Assembly (NCBI RefSeq): GCF_000474275.2
Contig: NZ_ATAE01000005.1
Coordinates: 1 to 64,000, forward strand
From: Alkalihalophilus marmarensis DSM 21297
GTDB taxonomy: Bacteria > Bacillota > Bacilli > Bacillales > Bacillaceae_D
Length of the DNA stretch: 64,000 bases
Reading direction: 5' to 3'
The translations under genes and the position numbers were made by a program. Shown here piece by piece: positions 51,696 through 61,105 of this stretch. The notes beneath the pieces are model-generated. The model was not told where the DNA came from, did no database searches, and was given only the letters and a program-made list of their open reading frames with translations. Positions within the stretch are counted from its first letter, which is position 1. Every line of letters starts with the position of its first letter.

Positions 51696-52502
51696 GTGAA
51701 AAGATTGTTAGAATATACGATTCATAAACATGCTAGCAGTTTAGAAGATGTTGTTTTGATTCACGGTTTTGGTGGAAATTCAAAGATCTTTAAATTGCAG
51801 CTAAAAGCATATAAAGAACACTTTAATGTAATTACAATTGAATTGCCTGGTCATGGAAACTCGCCAGATGTAGATTCATATACAGAAGATTTTTCTTGGA
51901 AATTAGCCGCTAGAGAAGTGGTGAAAACACTAGACTTTTTAAAGTTGAAACATGCGCATTTTGTGGGCGTATCTTTAGGAACCATTATCATTCATCAAAT
52001 TCTTCAAGATGCACCAGAACGAGTGAAAAGTGTTGTCATGGCAGGGACTGTTACAAGATTTAATTTAACGTCTAAAGCGCTGTTAACATTTGGAAAACTC
52101 ATTAAGCCATTTACTCCCCACTTATGGATCTATAAATTATTTGCTCAAATTATGATGCCTAAGGCGAATCATAAGAAATCTCGCGATAGTTTTATCAGTG
52201 AAGCGGTTAAGATGAAGCGGAAAAATTTTATGGGCTGGTACGATGCAGTACAATCTATCGAAACCACTTATACTTTTGTTCAAAAGCATGCTCCTGAGAT
52301 CAGTAAGCTGTATATATCGGGCAGTGAAGATCACTTTTTTATTGATACATTAAAAGAAGATATTAAGTCTGATAAAAAGGCAAGCTTGATTGTTTTTGAG
52401 AAATGCGGTCACCTATGCAATATCGAGAAGTACCGCAAGTTCAATGAAGTTTCTGTAAACTTTTTGAAGGGGCAGTTCGAGGCTGTAAAAAAAATTTCCT
52501 AA
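51696..52502 (+). CDS. Alpha/beta hydrolase
   Basis: The 268-residue protein has the alpha/beta hydrolase layout: oxyanion loop H-G-F-G-G-N near residue 24, nucleophile elbow G-V-S-L-G near residue 91, an acid in the segment S-G-S-E-D-H near 213, and the catalytic histidine in C-G-H near 241. It probably cleaves an ester or thioester. It is followed after 24 bases by an NAD-dependent reductase gene, and a SigA-type promoter lies in front. GTG start with GGAAGCAGGT upstream. Confidence 0.85.
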   Translation: MKRLLEYTIHKHASSLEDVVLIHGFGGNSKIFKLQLKAYKEHFNVITIELPGHGNSPDVDSYTEDFSWKLAAREVVKTLDFLKLKHAHFVGVSLGTIIIHQILQDAPERVKSVVMAGTVTRFNLTSKALLTFGKLIKPFTPHLWIYKLFAQIMMPKANHKKSRDSFISEAVKMKRKNFMGWYDAVQSIETTYTFVQKHAPEISKLYISGSEDHFFIDTLKEDIKSDKKASLIVFEKCGHLCNIEKYRKFNEVSVNFLKGQFEAVKKIS

Positions 52503-52526
52503 TGATGGGTTAATTGGAGGAAGAAT

Positions 52527-53591
52527 ATGAATATCTTTCTAACAGGTTCTACAGGGTTTCTTGGCGGTAAGCTCATCAAGAATTTAATAGAGGACACCCC
52601 TCATCAGTTGTATGTGCTTGTTCGTAATATGGAAAAAGGAATGAAGGTTAAATCAGCATTTACAGCTGAAGAACAAGAACGTATTCATCTTTTAAAAGGT
52701 GATATTACGGATGTTGATTGTGGATTATCTAAAGAAAACCTTAAACAACTAAACAACAATATAGATGTATTTTATCATTTAGCAGCTCTAGTTAAATTTG
52801 ATTTAGATTTACGTGATGAATTATTTGCGATTAATTATAACGGAACAAAACATGCACTTGATCTTGCGGTGAAATTAGGAGTAGAATCGTTCCATTATGT
52901 AAGTACAGCCTATACTGTTGGAAAACGCAGCGTTGGAGTAGAGGAGCTGTATGATCCATCGGCTGAATACAACAACCCTTATGAAGAAAGTAAAGTCAAA
53001 TCTGAACATCTTGTTTTTGCTTATTCCGATAAAATGAATGTCTCAATTTTCAGGCCTTCTATTATAGTCGGTGATTCAGAAACAGGAGAAGCAGACTCTG
53101 AATTTACTCTTTATGGGTTTATGCGTGCCCTTGATTTATTTAAACGTCGAGTGAGCAGACAGAATACTTCTTCTGAAGTCTACCGTTTGGTGGCAAATAA
53201 AGAAGGTACATCAAATCTAGTTCCTGTTGATTATGTTGCTGACGTGTTAGCAGTCGGTTTAACAAAAGCGGAGGCTAATAAGGTTTACCATATTACAAAT
53301 CCTAATCCGCCAAATAATATGGATCTCTTAAACGTATTAAAAGAGGCTCTTGAATTTGAGCGGTTGTCGGTTGTGGAAGATACCATTAGCTATGAATTAA
53401 GTCCGGCAGAAATGAGATTGAACGGAATGGTGGATGTGTTCAATGTATATCTATCAGGTGCAATTACATTTGAAGATGCTAATACCCAAAGGTTAATCGA
53501 ACAAACGAACGTTAAACATTTAATGATGCCAGAAGAAACGATTAAAATGATTATCGAAGCCTACTTTGATATGCAGGTTGTCAAAATATAA
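52527..53591 (+). CDS. NAD(P)-dependent SDR, thioester-reductase/male-sterility-like (extended SDR)
   Basis: The 354-residue extended SDR has the Rossmann motif T-G-S-T-G-F-L-G-G near residue 6-14, H-L-A-A-L-V-K-F near 88, and the catalytic Y-x3-K seen in Y-E-E-S-K near 152. The pattern fits the NAD-binding-4 (fatty acyl-CoA reductase/thioester reductase) family, which reduces acyl thioesters or sterol-like substrates. Paired with an alpha/beta hydrolase in one operon, suggesting a shared lipid-like substrate. TTGGAGGAAG site. Confidence 0.82.
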   Translation: MNIFLTGSTGFLGGKLIKNLIEDTPHQLYVLVRNMEKGMKVKSAFTAEEQERIHLLKGDITDVDCGLSKENLKQLNNNIDVFYHLAALVKFDLDLRDELFAINYNGTKHALDLAVKLGVESFHYVSTAYTVGKRSVGVEELYDPSAEYNNPYEESKVKSEHLVFAYSDKMNVSIFRPSIIVGDSETGEADSEFTLYGFMRALDLFKRRVSRQNTSSEVYRLVANKEGTSNLVPVDYVADVLAVGLTKAEANKVYHITNPNPPNNMDLLNVLKEALEFERLSVVEDTISYELSPAEMRLNGMVDVFNVYLSGAITFEDANTQRLIEQTNVKHLMMPEETIKMIIEAYFDMQVVKI

Positions 53592-53602
53592 TGAAAAAAC
53601 GC

Positions 53603-53633
53603 AGCATCGGTGTAGAGACATCGATGCTTTTTT
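53603..53633 (+). terminator. Terminator of the hydrolase-reductase operon
   Basis: AGCATCG / CGATGCT arms with an inner TGT / ACA pairing are followed by six Ts. Confidence 0.85.
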
Positions 53634-53725
53634 GTCGTTAACTACTTTCTGGGTTTAAGTTCCTATTATAAAAGGTATTGATTAGGTATTAAGTCTTAGT
53701 TGGTTATCGGAAAGGTGGCTAGGGG

Positions 53726-54148
53726 GAATATCTTACCACGGGAGCGGGGGAAATTATTAAAAAAATCATTCAAGATACTTAAACGGAGACACATCAGGCA
53801 GTAAAGCTTATGGAAGAAGGAAAAGATGTGGTAAAGAAGGGAATAGACAAAGTAAATCTTACTGGCAATGGTTTCACAGGCATTTTGAAAGATATACAGC
53901 TGATGAAAGAACAAACGAACGAAATGAATGTAATTATCGATCAAGTGAATCAACAATCGATTAATATGACAGGGAAAATAGAAGATGTTGCAGTGATCGC
54001 TGAACAAGCCTCGAGCAGCATTCAAACTATCAGTGCTTCTGCAGAAGAGCAAAATGCATCAATGGAGGGAATTTCGTCATCTGTCTCATTATTGAATAAT
54101 CTCGCGCAGTCTCTATCAGGAGAGCTACAGGAGTTTAAAGTGAATTAA
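53726..54148 (+). pseudogene. Relic of a methyl-accepting chemotaxis protein (C-terminal end)
   Basis: The readable frame gives the C-terminal end of a chemoreceptor signalling domain: G-E-I-I-K-K-I-I-Q-D-T, a stop (TAA at 53780-53782), T-E-T-H-Q-A-V-K-L-M-E-E-G. After that, about 100 intact residues include S-A-S-A-E-E-Q-N-A-S-M-E. The matching receptor sequence would read through the TAA with a polar residue, and a second stop (TAG) is at 53720-53722. No membrane, ligand or HAMP part lies upstream. The short open frame from 53810 has no plausible ribosome binding site. The rest of 53634-54304 holds nothing else I recognise. Confidence 0.78.
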
Positions 54149-54304
54149 ATCCAACTTTAAATCCTGCTGAATGCCGATGAGGATAAAAACTATTAGATCT
54201 AGAAGTAATTCAGAAAGAAACCTCTCTGCGGTAACCATGTTGTAAGATAGCGAATCTTGTAAGATAATAAGAGAAATATAAAATATACTAAAGCAGGTGC
54301 AGAG

Positions 54305-57289
54305 ATGACAGAGGTCTCTTTTATGTATACACATTTATACGTGCTGTCTATTATCCTATCGATTGTTATAGCCCTTGTAGCAGCCTTTACCTCTATCGAT
54401 TTATTAGAAAAGGTATATACAAAGAAACAATATTTCACACGTGAGTTTTGGGCGGTAGTAGCGGCCGTGACATTAGGAGTGGGTGTTTGGAGCATGCATT
54501 TTATCAGTATGCTCGGATATAACAGTCATCACCATACTCAAAATGCTATATCACCGATCATACTTTCTATCGTATTTTCGATTCTTTTTTCTAGCCTTAC
54601 ATTATTAATTATTATGAAATCCACCTCCTATCTGCATTCTATATTCGGCAGTCTAAGTTTTGGTGTGGGTGTCTCGATCCTGCATTATGCAGGTTTGATG
54701 AGTATGCATGGCGGAGAAGCAGTTGATGTGTTTAATATAACCCAAGTCCTTGTCGGGCTTATTTCAGGGAGTATTTTAGCTTTTATTGGTTTTCGAATAT
54801 TCAGAATGTCGATAGAGGGAACAAATGTAACTCTAAGTCATAAAGTGGTCTCCAGTATTCTTCTTGCAGCTAGTTATTTAGCGATTCACTACATTGGCAT
54901 GTACCATTTCCATGGCCATGTGACAACAACTTCCCATACTCCAAGCAACAATTCTTTAATTGTTTATGGAATCACAATTAGTGTGTTATTCATTTTTATT
55001 TTAGTCATCATTACTTCTTATTTAGATCGTCGAACGGTTATACATGCTAAGCGTATGAGTGAATTACATGCAAATTCTTTGTTTGACAGCAATCCGAACT
55101 TAGTCTGTACATTAGATAAAGATGGTCGAATTACTAAAAGCAATCATGTATTTTCTCTTGTAACAGGATTTAGCGAAAAAGAATTACAAGCTCAGCGGTA
55201 TATGCATTTATTTGAGTGCGCGTATTTTTCTACTATAAAACAGGCTATGGAAACTTCTTTAGAAGGATCTACGGCACACTACACTGCCACCTTGCGATCA
55301 AAAACAGGCAAAGACTTGTTTTTGAATGTGACACATATACCAATCAAATACCGGAATAGACTGCTTGGGATTAACGTTATTGCTAATGATATAACCGAGC
55401 ACGAGGTAATGAAAACACAGCTATTATCAAGTGAAATGACGTTAAAAAATACGATTCAAAATATAGAGGGTTTTGTCGTTAAGTTCAAAAAAATTCATGG
55501 ACAGTTTATTCATACCTACTATAGGGGTGAGCTTGTAGACCGTATTGGGTTAAAAGAGGAGGAAGTCTTAGGGAGGAGAATGGACGAATTTCTACCGGAA
55601 GATTTAGCCTTGAAAAAAACAACATTTTATAATGAAGCATGGAGTGGAAAAACCGTTCATTATGAAGGTGAATTTAACGGATTACGTTACTATATGTCAT
55701 TAAAGCCTGTGATGGAAAATGGTCAAACTCTCGAAGTTGTTGGGTCAGCAATCAACATTACTGACAGGGAAATGATTAAAGCAAAGTTTCTAGAAAATGA
55801 AATTTTGTATCGTTCCATTTTAACCACAATGACTGAAGGAGTTATTGTTATTGATACGGACGGGAAAGTAATAACAGCTAATGAACAAGCTGCAGAATTA
55901 TTACATATACCATACGCTGAACTAATCGCAATGAATCTGTATCAGCTAAATCGTGATTTTATATACGAAAACGGAGCTCCGTTTCCAAATGAAAATTTTC
56001 CGTGCTTTGTCACATTAAACACAAAAAAAGCTCAGCATAATATCATCATGGGGATTCGATATAATAGGCAGTTGAGCTGGCTGTCGGTCAATACTGAAGC
56101 TTTATTTTATAAAGGGCGTTTGAGCGGGTCCGTTATTACTTTTTCAGATATTACGGTTAGTAAACAAGAGCAGAACCAATTAAAAGAAAAGAATGCTTAT
56201 CTAGCCAATTTAATTGAAAATGACCCATCAGGAATCATCGTAATTAATAAGGAGCGGGAAATTATTTATGCGAACAAGTTATTCATTAAAATGTTCAGCC
56301 TTCCGATTTCTCAAAAAGATCTAGTTGGAAAAGCGACTCACGACTTTCTTCTACAATACGGGCAGATGATCCCTAACCTTAAAAGTTATACCGTTACTGT
56401 AGAGCAAATGATTATCGACGAAGAGATTGTGTTGAATGAAGAGATAAAGTTGTTAGACGGACGAGTACTTGAGAGAGATTATATACCTATTAAAGATAAT
56501 GAATCTCTTGATGTTCATTTTTGGAAATTTAGAGATGTAACATATCAAAAGCAGATGGAACAAAGTTTAAGACAAGCAGTAACTGATGCTGAAGAAGGAA
56601 TAAAAGCAAAAACAGACTTCTTATCTAATATATCCCATGAGCTCAGAACACCACTTAACAGCATATTAGGATTTGCTCAACTTCTGCTGTTAGAAAAAGA
56701 GCCTCCTCTTACAGGTGCTCAGGTAAGTAAAGTAAAACGAATTAAGAGTTCCGGGATACACCTGTTAAATCTTATAAATGATATATTAGACTTAACAAGA
56801 ACAGAAACAGCAGATTCTTCTAACTTTCATATGGAAGAAATTGAACTTTTAAGATTTGTTAAACAAGCTGCGCGCAACATGACGCCATTATTAAAAGAAA
56901 AAGAGCTTCGATTAATCATGCACATGAACTCGTATAATCAATATTATGTGCTTGCAGATCCGACAAGATTGCGTCAAGTCATAATGAATTTACTAACGAA
57001 TGCAGTAAAGTATAATGTAGATGGCGGCCAAATTTCTATTGATGTTTTTGAGCATAATGAGTATATATTTGTTAAGATAGAAGATACAGGAGTAGGTATA
57101 TCTATTGAGGATCAAACCCAAATTTTTGATCATTTCTTCCGGTCTCCTTTAGTAAAAGATGAAGTTGAAGGAAGCGGGATCGGTCTTGCTTTAGCAAAGC
57201 AATTGATTGAAGCGATGGGCGGAAAAATTACAGTTACTAGTGAATCTGGCAAAGGCAGCTGCTTCATGATTTCACTACCTAAGCAATAA
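54305..57289 (+). CDS. MHYT-PAS-histidine kinase
   Basis: The 994-residue membrane kinase has seven helices forming an MHYT domain (about 5-245) with its triple motif: S-M-H-F-I-S-M, I-L-H-Y-A-G-L-M and I-H-Y-I-G-M-Y-H-F. This domain is proposed to bind copper and to sense O2, CO or NO. Several PAS domains follow (about 255-370, 385-495, 500-615, 640-750). The HisKA domain has S-H-E-L-R-T-P near residue 779, and the ATPase domain has N-L-L-T-N-A-V-K-Y-N, D-T-G-V-G-I and G-S-G-I-G-L-A. A LytTR regulator follows, so the two may form a pair. Confidence 0.9.
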   Translation: MTEVSFMYTHLYVLSIILSIVIALVAAFTSIDLLEKVYTKKQYFTREFWAVVAAVTLGVGVWSMHFISMLGYNSHHHTQNAISPIILSIVFSILFSSLTLLIIMKSTSYLHSIFGSLSFGVGVSILHYAGLMSMHGGEAVDVFNITQVLVGLISGSILAFIGFRIFRMSIEGTNVTLSHKVVSSILLAASYLAIHYIGMYHFHGHVTTTSHTPSNNSLIVYGITISVLFIFILVIITSYLDRRTVIHAKRMSELHANSLFDSNPNLVCTLDKDGRITKSNHVFSLVTGFSEKELQAQRYMHLFECAYFSTIKQAMETSLEGSTAHYTATLRSKTGKDLFLNVTHIPIKYRNRLLGINVIANDITEHEVMKTQLLSSEMTLKNTIQNIEGFVVKFKKIHGQFIHTYYRGELVDRIGLKEEEVLGRRMDEFLPEDLALKKTTFYNEAWSGKTVHYEGEFNGLRYYMSLKPVMENGQTLEVVGSAINITDREMIKAKFLENEILYRSILTTMTEGVIVIDTDGKVITANEQAAELLHIPYAELIAMNLYQLNRDFIYENGAPFPNENFPCFVTLNTKKAQHNIIMGIRYNRQLSWLSVNTEALFYKGRLSGSVITFSDITVSKQEQNQLKEKNAYLANLIENDPSGIIVINKEREIIYANKLFIKMFSLPISQKDLVGKATHDFLLQYGQMIPNLKSYTVTVEQMIIDEEIVLNEEIKLLDGRVLERDYIPIKDNESLDVHFWKFRDVTYQKQMEQSLRQAVTDAEEGIKAKTDFLSNISHELRTPLNSILGFAQLLLLEKEPPLTGAQVSKVKRIKSSGIHLLNLINDILDLTRTETADSSNFHMEEIELLRFVKQAARNMTPLLKEKELRLIMHMNSYNQYYVLADPTRLRQVIMNLLTNAVKYNVDGGQISIDVFEHNEYIFVKIEDTGVGISIEDQTQIFDHFFRSPLVKDEVEGSGIGLALAKQLIEAMGGKITVTSESGKGSCFMISLPKQ

Positions 57290-57334
57290 ATTAAATGTGC
57301 TTTAACTGATAGAATCTTTAAAGTAGGGATGCAT

Positions 57335-58069
57335 ATGAAAGAAATTAATACAATACTCGTTGATGATAATCCAGATTCCAGAGAGATTTTAACAGCATTC
57401 ATTAGTTATCTTCCGCAAATTAATCTTATCGCAGAACTAAAAGACGGTGAAGAATTGTTAACGTATATAACAAGTGATGCAGGGGAAGATGTTGATTTAG
57501 TATTAGCAGATATAGGGATGCCTAAAATTAATGGGATTGAAGCAAATAAACTTTGTACAAAACTTAGACCCGAATTAAAATTTATTTTCATAACAGGGTA
57601 TGAGGATTTTGCTGTGGAGGCTTTTACATTGTCTGCAATTGATTATATCGTGAAGCCAATCGAACAAGAACGGTTGTATAAAGGGTTGAAAAAAGCAGTC
57701 AATCTTATAAATAATGAAAGAGAGAAGTCTAAGTCTATTTCAACTACAGGTAAGCTTATAGTCAAAAAAGGACGAACTACTTTCTACATTAGGCTTGATA
57801 CAATTTATTTTATTGAAAAGAGAGGAAAAGATACGGTCGTTCATACTAAATCAGGTGTATACGAAACGCTTGATTCGCTTGAAGCGATAGATTCGACTCT
57901 CGATGATCCATCATTTTTTCAAACCCATCGGTCTTATATTGTGAATTTAAATAATGTACTTTCTGTTGAAGCATCTGGTAAAACCTATTTGATTCGTTTT
58001 GATGGGTATCCTGAAGTTGCACATATATCAAAATTAAAGATCAGCCAATTTCAAAAAATGATTAAGTGA
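57335..58069 (+). CDS. LytTR-family response regulator
   Basis: The 244-residue regulator has a receiver with D-D-N near residues 9-11, phospho-aspartate in L-A-D-I-G-M-P near 57, and lysine in V-K-P-I. A C-terminal LytTR DNA-binding domain (about 145-244) has Y-F-I-E-K-R-G-K-D-T and F-F-Q-T-H-R-S-Y-I-V-N. ATG 57335 is preferred over 57329 because AGTAGGG then lies six bases upstream. It follows the MHYT kinase by 45 bases. LytTR regulators usually pair with LytS-type kinases, so pairing with a HisKA kinase is less usual. Confidence 0.88.
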   Translation: MKEINTILVDDNPDSREILTAFISYLPQINLIAELKDGEELLTYITSDAGEDVDLVLADIGMPKINGIEANKLCTKLRPELKFIFITGYEDFAVEAFTLSAIDYIVKPIEQERLYKGLKKAVNLINNEREKSKSISTTGKLIVKKGRTTFYIRLDTIYFIEKRGKDTVVHTKSGVYETLDSLEAIDSTLDDPSFFQTHRSYIVNLNNVLSVEASGKTYLIRFDGYPEVAHISKLKISQFQKMIK

Positions 58070-58106
58070 AATTACACCAAAAAGAATAATAGAAACAGTC
58101 GTGAGT

Positions 58107-58143
58107 AAATAGACCCAAAGATAGTCTCGGGGTCTATTTTTTT
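58107..58143 (+). terminator. Terminator after the LytTR regulator gene
   Basis: The stem AAATAGACCC / GGGTCTATTT is followed by Ts. It separates the kinase pair from the next operon. Confidence 0.85.
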
Positions 58144-58321
58144 ATGCTGAAAAGGTCGAATTTCCTAATGAAATGGGTTAAGTAGGGTGTAAAAAGTCAC
58201 ATTATCCTGTCGAAAGGGTATTGGTTTTGTTAGACAATATTTTACTATTTAAGTACATTATTATTAATACATTCTAAATATTTACGTTTATAAAGATAAC
58301 TATATGAAAGTGGGTGAGGGT

Positions 58322-58732
58322 ATGGCGAAAGAAAACTGCGTCATTCTAATCTATCAGGAGTATGAATCATTGAACTTACTATTTAAGAGCATCTTAACGA
58401 GTAAAGGCTACTCGGATGTGTACTCCATAGATAAACTCGCTCATTTTAAAGTTATGCAGCACACGTATGAACCGGATTTATTTCTCTTTGAAGTAGATTT
58501 TGAACGTCAATATGAAGCTTTGAATGAGTTGCTTGCCGACCCTATGTATGCGTCTATAAAAGAAAAGATCATCTGTGTAATTGGATATGGCAATAATCAC
58601 ATGCAGTTATCGGTAAATGCCTTAGGACTGCATTATGTACTAACAAAACCATTTGATATTAATAATTTATTAATGATAGTAGAGAGAAGACTTGAAACAA
58701 AAATAATGGATCTGTGTACTTTCTACGGTTAG
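58322..58732 (+). CDS. Degenerate receiver-like protein
   Basis: The ~136-residue protein has a receiver-like fold: V-I-L-I-Y-Q at strand 1 and L-T-K-P-F-D with the conserved lysine-proline near the end. The acidic pair after strand 1 is replaced (Y-Q-E-Y), and the phosphorylation-site block reads L-F-L-F-E-V-D-F-E-R instead of D-x-x-M-P. Phosphorylation is therefore doubtful. It may act as a protein-interaction partner for the HD-GYP protein encoded 13 bases later. Start is uncertain between 58304 and 58322; the latter is nearer to GTGGGTGAGGG. Confidence 0.65.
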   Translation: MAKENCVILIYQEYESLNLLFKSILTSKGYSDVYSIDKLAHFKVMQHTYEPDLFLFEVDFERQYEALNELLADPMYASIKEKIICVIGYGNNHMQLSVNALGLHYVLTKPFDINNLLMIVERRLETKIMDLCTFYG

Positions 58733-58745
58733 GTGGGTGTGTGAT

Positions 58746-60428
58746 ATGGAAGTCGTTCTTACCCCTTCCGATTTAAAATGCGATGGATATGAACTGAATT
58801 CAGAGATGATAAAAAATAAAACAGTCAGTGTTCCATCTGGTACCGTTATAAACGAAGATATTAAAAGAAGCTTGATCACGAGCGGTGTTAAGGAAATAGT
58901 CATTATGAAAGGACAACAGTTGTCACCTCAAGAAGAGTTAGAGATAAATTGTTTATTTGATTTAAGTGTTGAAGAAATTATTGATAACTCAATAGATCAA
59001 TCATTATTGTTTGAAGATCCTTTGTTACTTGAATGGGCAAAATCGTTATTTATAACGTATTTATCGTTCCCAGCGGTTAGAGAAGCGCTAATCGAATTGC
59101 GCGAAAATGACCTAATCAGCTATAATCATTCGTTTCACGTTTTCATGCTTGGTGTATTTTTGATTAATACGTACAAAGTGAGAAATAAACCTTTATTTTT
59201 ACTCGGCTGCCTGTTACATGATATTGGAAAGAAAGATGTCTCTAGAGGAATATTATTAAAAGAGAGCAAGCTGACGTTAGAGGAATTTGATGTAATTAGT
59301 TCACATGTGAAATTAGGAGCAAGATGGATTCAAAAATATTTCAATGAATCATTATTAGAAGAAATGGCACTTTCTCATCATGAACGTTTAGACGGAAGCG
59401 GCTATCCACGTAAAATTAAAGGAGATACGATCAGTTATGAGGTAAGATGCTTAATGATCATTGATGTAATCTCGGCTATTACCTTAAAGAGACCTTATCG
59501 ATCATCAAAGACGATTACAACGGCACTCGAACTTCTATTCTCCTCAATAGGAAAGTACGATCATGATTTGTTAGAAGCGACCGTGAATTGTTTTAAGAAA
59601 TATCCTAAGCATTCGATTGTCCGTATCAATGGCAAAAAGGAGTTATTTAGGATTATAGGTTATTTTTCAGAAGAGCATAATCGGCCTATGCTTCAAGCGT
59701 TACATCAACATACCATAATGACTGAAGATGTAGATGAATCAAACATCGAACGCTTTTTGTACTGGGATTACAATCACTTTCTTCATCAATATAAAGAAGT
59801 CGAATGGAACAGATACTTACGCTTTATTCTGTACGGGGATACTCTTTGTGCAATTAAGTCATTTGAAAAATTGACAGATGGCCTCAAAGTAGAAGAAATA
59901 TATGAAGGCATCGTAAAAAAAACGATCATTGAATTAACGAACCATAAAGAATATACAGAGGATCAAAAATTACTCGGTTATAAAACATTTGGTGAAGTGA
60001 TCGACAGAAAGGCACAAGATTATATTAGAAAACAACCTAGTAAAGGGAAAATTATCTTAACAACTGTTGGAGAAGAACAGCATACGTTTCCACTGAAAGT
60101 TGTATCTAGTACTTTACTTGCAAATGGGTGGGATGTACTTCTATATGACGAAGAGCTGCCAATCTCTGACTTAGTCATGGCAATTCAGACAAATCATGTA
60201 AGGGTTGTAGGCTTTTCAGTTACGACAAATGATCAAGTGAGTAAGCTTGAAGATTATATTATGCACCTCAAGACCTATGAACCGTATCTGAAGGTTATTG
60301 CAGGGGGACAAGCACTGAAACGATATAACAGTAACAAGAAAGTAATTGATTACATTATCGAAGACTTAAAGGATTTACAGCATCAACTTGATGAGATGTG
60401 TAGTGAGACTCTACTTGATAGAGCCTAA
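58746..60428 (+). CDS. HD-GYP domain protein fused to a B12-binding-like domain
   Basis: The 560-residue cytosolic protein has an HD-GYP domain spanning about residues 120-300, with metal ligands in L-L-H-D-I-G-K-K near 158 and the signature H-H-E-R-L-D-G-S-G-Y-P near 212. That signature marks c-di-GMP or cyclic dinucleotide phosphodiesterases. The C-terminal part looks like a helical cap (about 345-430) plus a Rossmann-like region (about 435-545) of the cobalamin-binding type. The cobalamin motif D-x-H-x-x-G is degenerate (E-E-Q-H-T-F), as is the cap motif. The start at 58746 has AGGTGGG eight bases upstream. Confidence 0.78.
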   Translation: MEVVLTPSDLKCDGYELNSEMIKNKTVSVPSGTVINEDIKRSLITSGVKEIVIMKGQQLSPQEELEINCLFDLSVEEIIDNSIDQSLLFEDPLLLEWAKSLFITYLSFPAVREALIELRENDLISYNHSFHVFMLGVFLINTYKVRNKPLFLLGCLLHDIGKKDVSRGILLKESKLTLEEFDVISSHVKLGARWIQKYFNESLLEEMALSHHERLDGSGYPRKIKGDTISYEVRCLMIIDVISAITLKRPYRSSKTITTALELLFSSIGKYDHDLLEATVNCFKKYPKHSIVRINGKKELFRIIGYFSEEHNRPMLQALHQHTIMTEDVDESNIERFLYWDYNHFLHQYKEVEWNRYLRFILYGDTLCAIKSFEKLTDGLKVEEIYEGIVKKTIIELTNHKEYTEDQKLLGYKTFGEVIDRKAQDYIRKQPSKGKIILTTVGEEQHTFPLKVVSSTLLANGWDVLLYDEELPISDLVMAIQTNHVRVVGFSVTTNDQVSKLEDYIMHLKTYEPYLKVIAGGQALKRYNSNKKVIDYIIEDLKDLQHQLDEMCSETLLDRA

Positions 60429-60473
60429 GAACATCTAATGGATAGACAGTTTAGAGTAAAGGAGAGCCTTCCT

Positions 60474-61094
60474 GTGAGACAGTTATTTAAAAAGTTATTT
60501 AATGGCGGTGCTGTTGCATCTAGGTCAGGTATCCCTGCTCTTCCTAAACAAGCAGCTTATCGTGAAATGGAATATCAATTTAAGCGTGGATTTATTGCAA
60601 GAGAAATCTCTGCTGAATTACATTATGAGCCTAAAAAAGGCAACGAGTTATTATTTTTATCATTCTTACGTCCTAAAGGCCAAAACAATAAGAAAAGGGT
60701 AAAAGAAGATTCTATTTTTTTACTCAGTGAACATTTATTAGATTGGGGATCCGCTTCAAAAGATGTGGAGAAGGAAATCGAACGATTATCATTTCCGGAA
60801 GATGTGAAAAATGCTGTGAGAATGGTTTACCTTAAACATAAAGATGCATTGTTTGAAAAGAGCTCTACCGAGTGCAAGAAAGCGCATGACGATACAAAGT
60901 CAACAGCAAAGGAGTGGGCTATTTACCGCGATGTTATCTTTGCAGCAACTCAAGGTAAGCTGAAGCTTATTGAAAAAGATGAAGTTCAGAAGTATGAAAA
61001 AAGCGATGTCTTGTATGAAGGAATGGTTCAAAAGCGTGCAGATATCCCATATAACCGGCAAGAAATCAGGAAAATCCTAGAACAAAAGACATAA
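60474..61094 (+). CDS. N-terminal part of a frameshifted protein ending in an RsbT/RsbW-like start
   Basis: About 206 residues of unrecognised, lysine-rich sequence end in G-M-V-Q-K-R-A-D-I-P-Y-N-R-Q-E-I-R-K-I-L-E, which resembles the start of RsbT/RsbW-like ATPases (R-x-D-I-x-x-x-R-x-x-x-R). The frame then meets a stop at 61092-61094. The downstream ORF continues the ATPase in the -1 frame. GTG 60474 is preferred, with AAAGGAGAG nine bases upstream; an ATG at 60438 lacks such a site. The N-terminal region may bind a partner. A one-base loss in the CAAAAG run near 61083-61088 is the likely cause. Confidence 0.65.
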   Translation: MRQLFKKLFNGGAVASRSGIPALPKQAAYREMEYQFKRGFIAREISAELHYEPKKGNELLFLSFLRPKGQNNKKRVKEDSIFLLSEHLLDWGSASKDVEKEIERLSFPEDVKNAVRMVYLKHKDALFEKSSTECKKAHDDTKSTAKEWAIYRDVIFAATQGKLKLIEKDEVQKYEKSDVLYEGMVQKRADIPYNRQEIRKILEQKT

Positions 61095-61105
61095 ATCAGA
61101 CGAAG

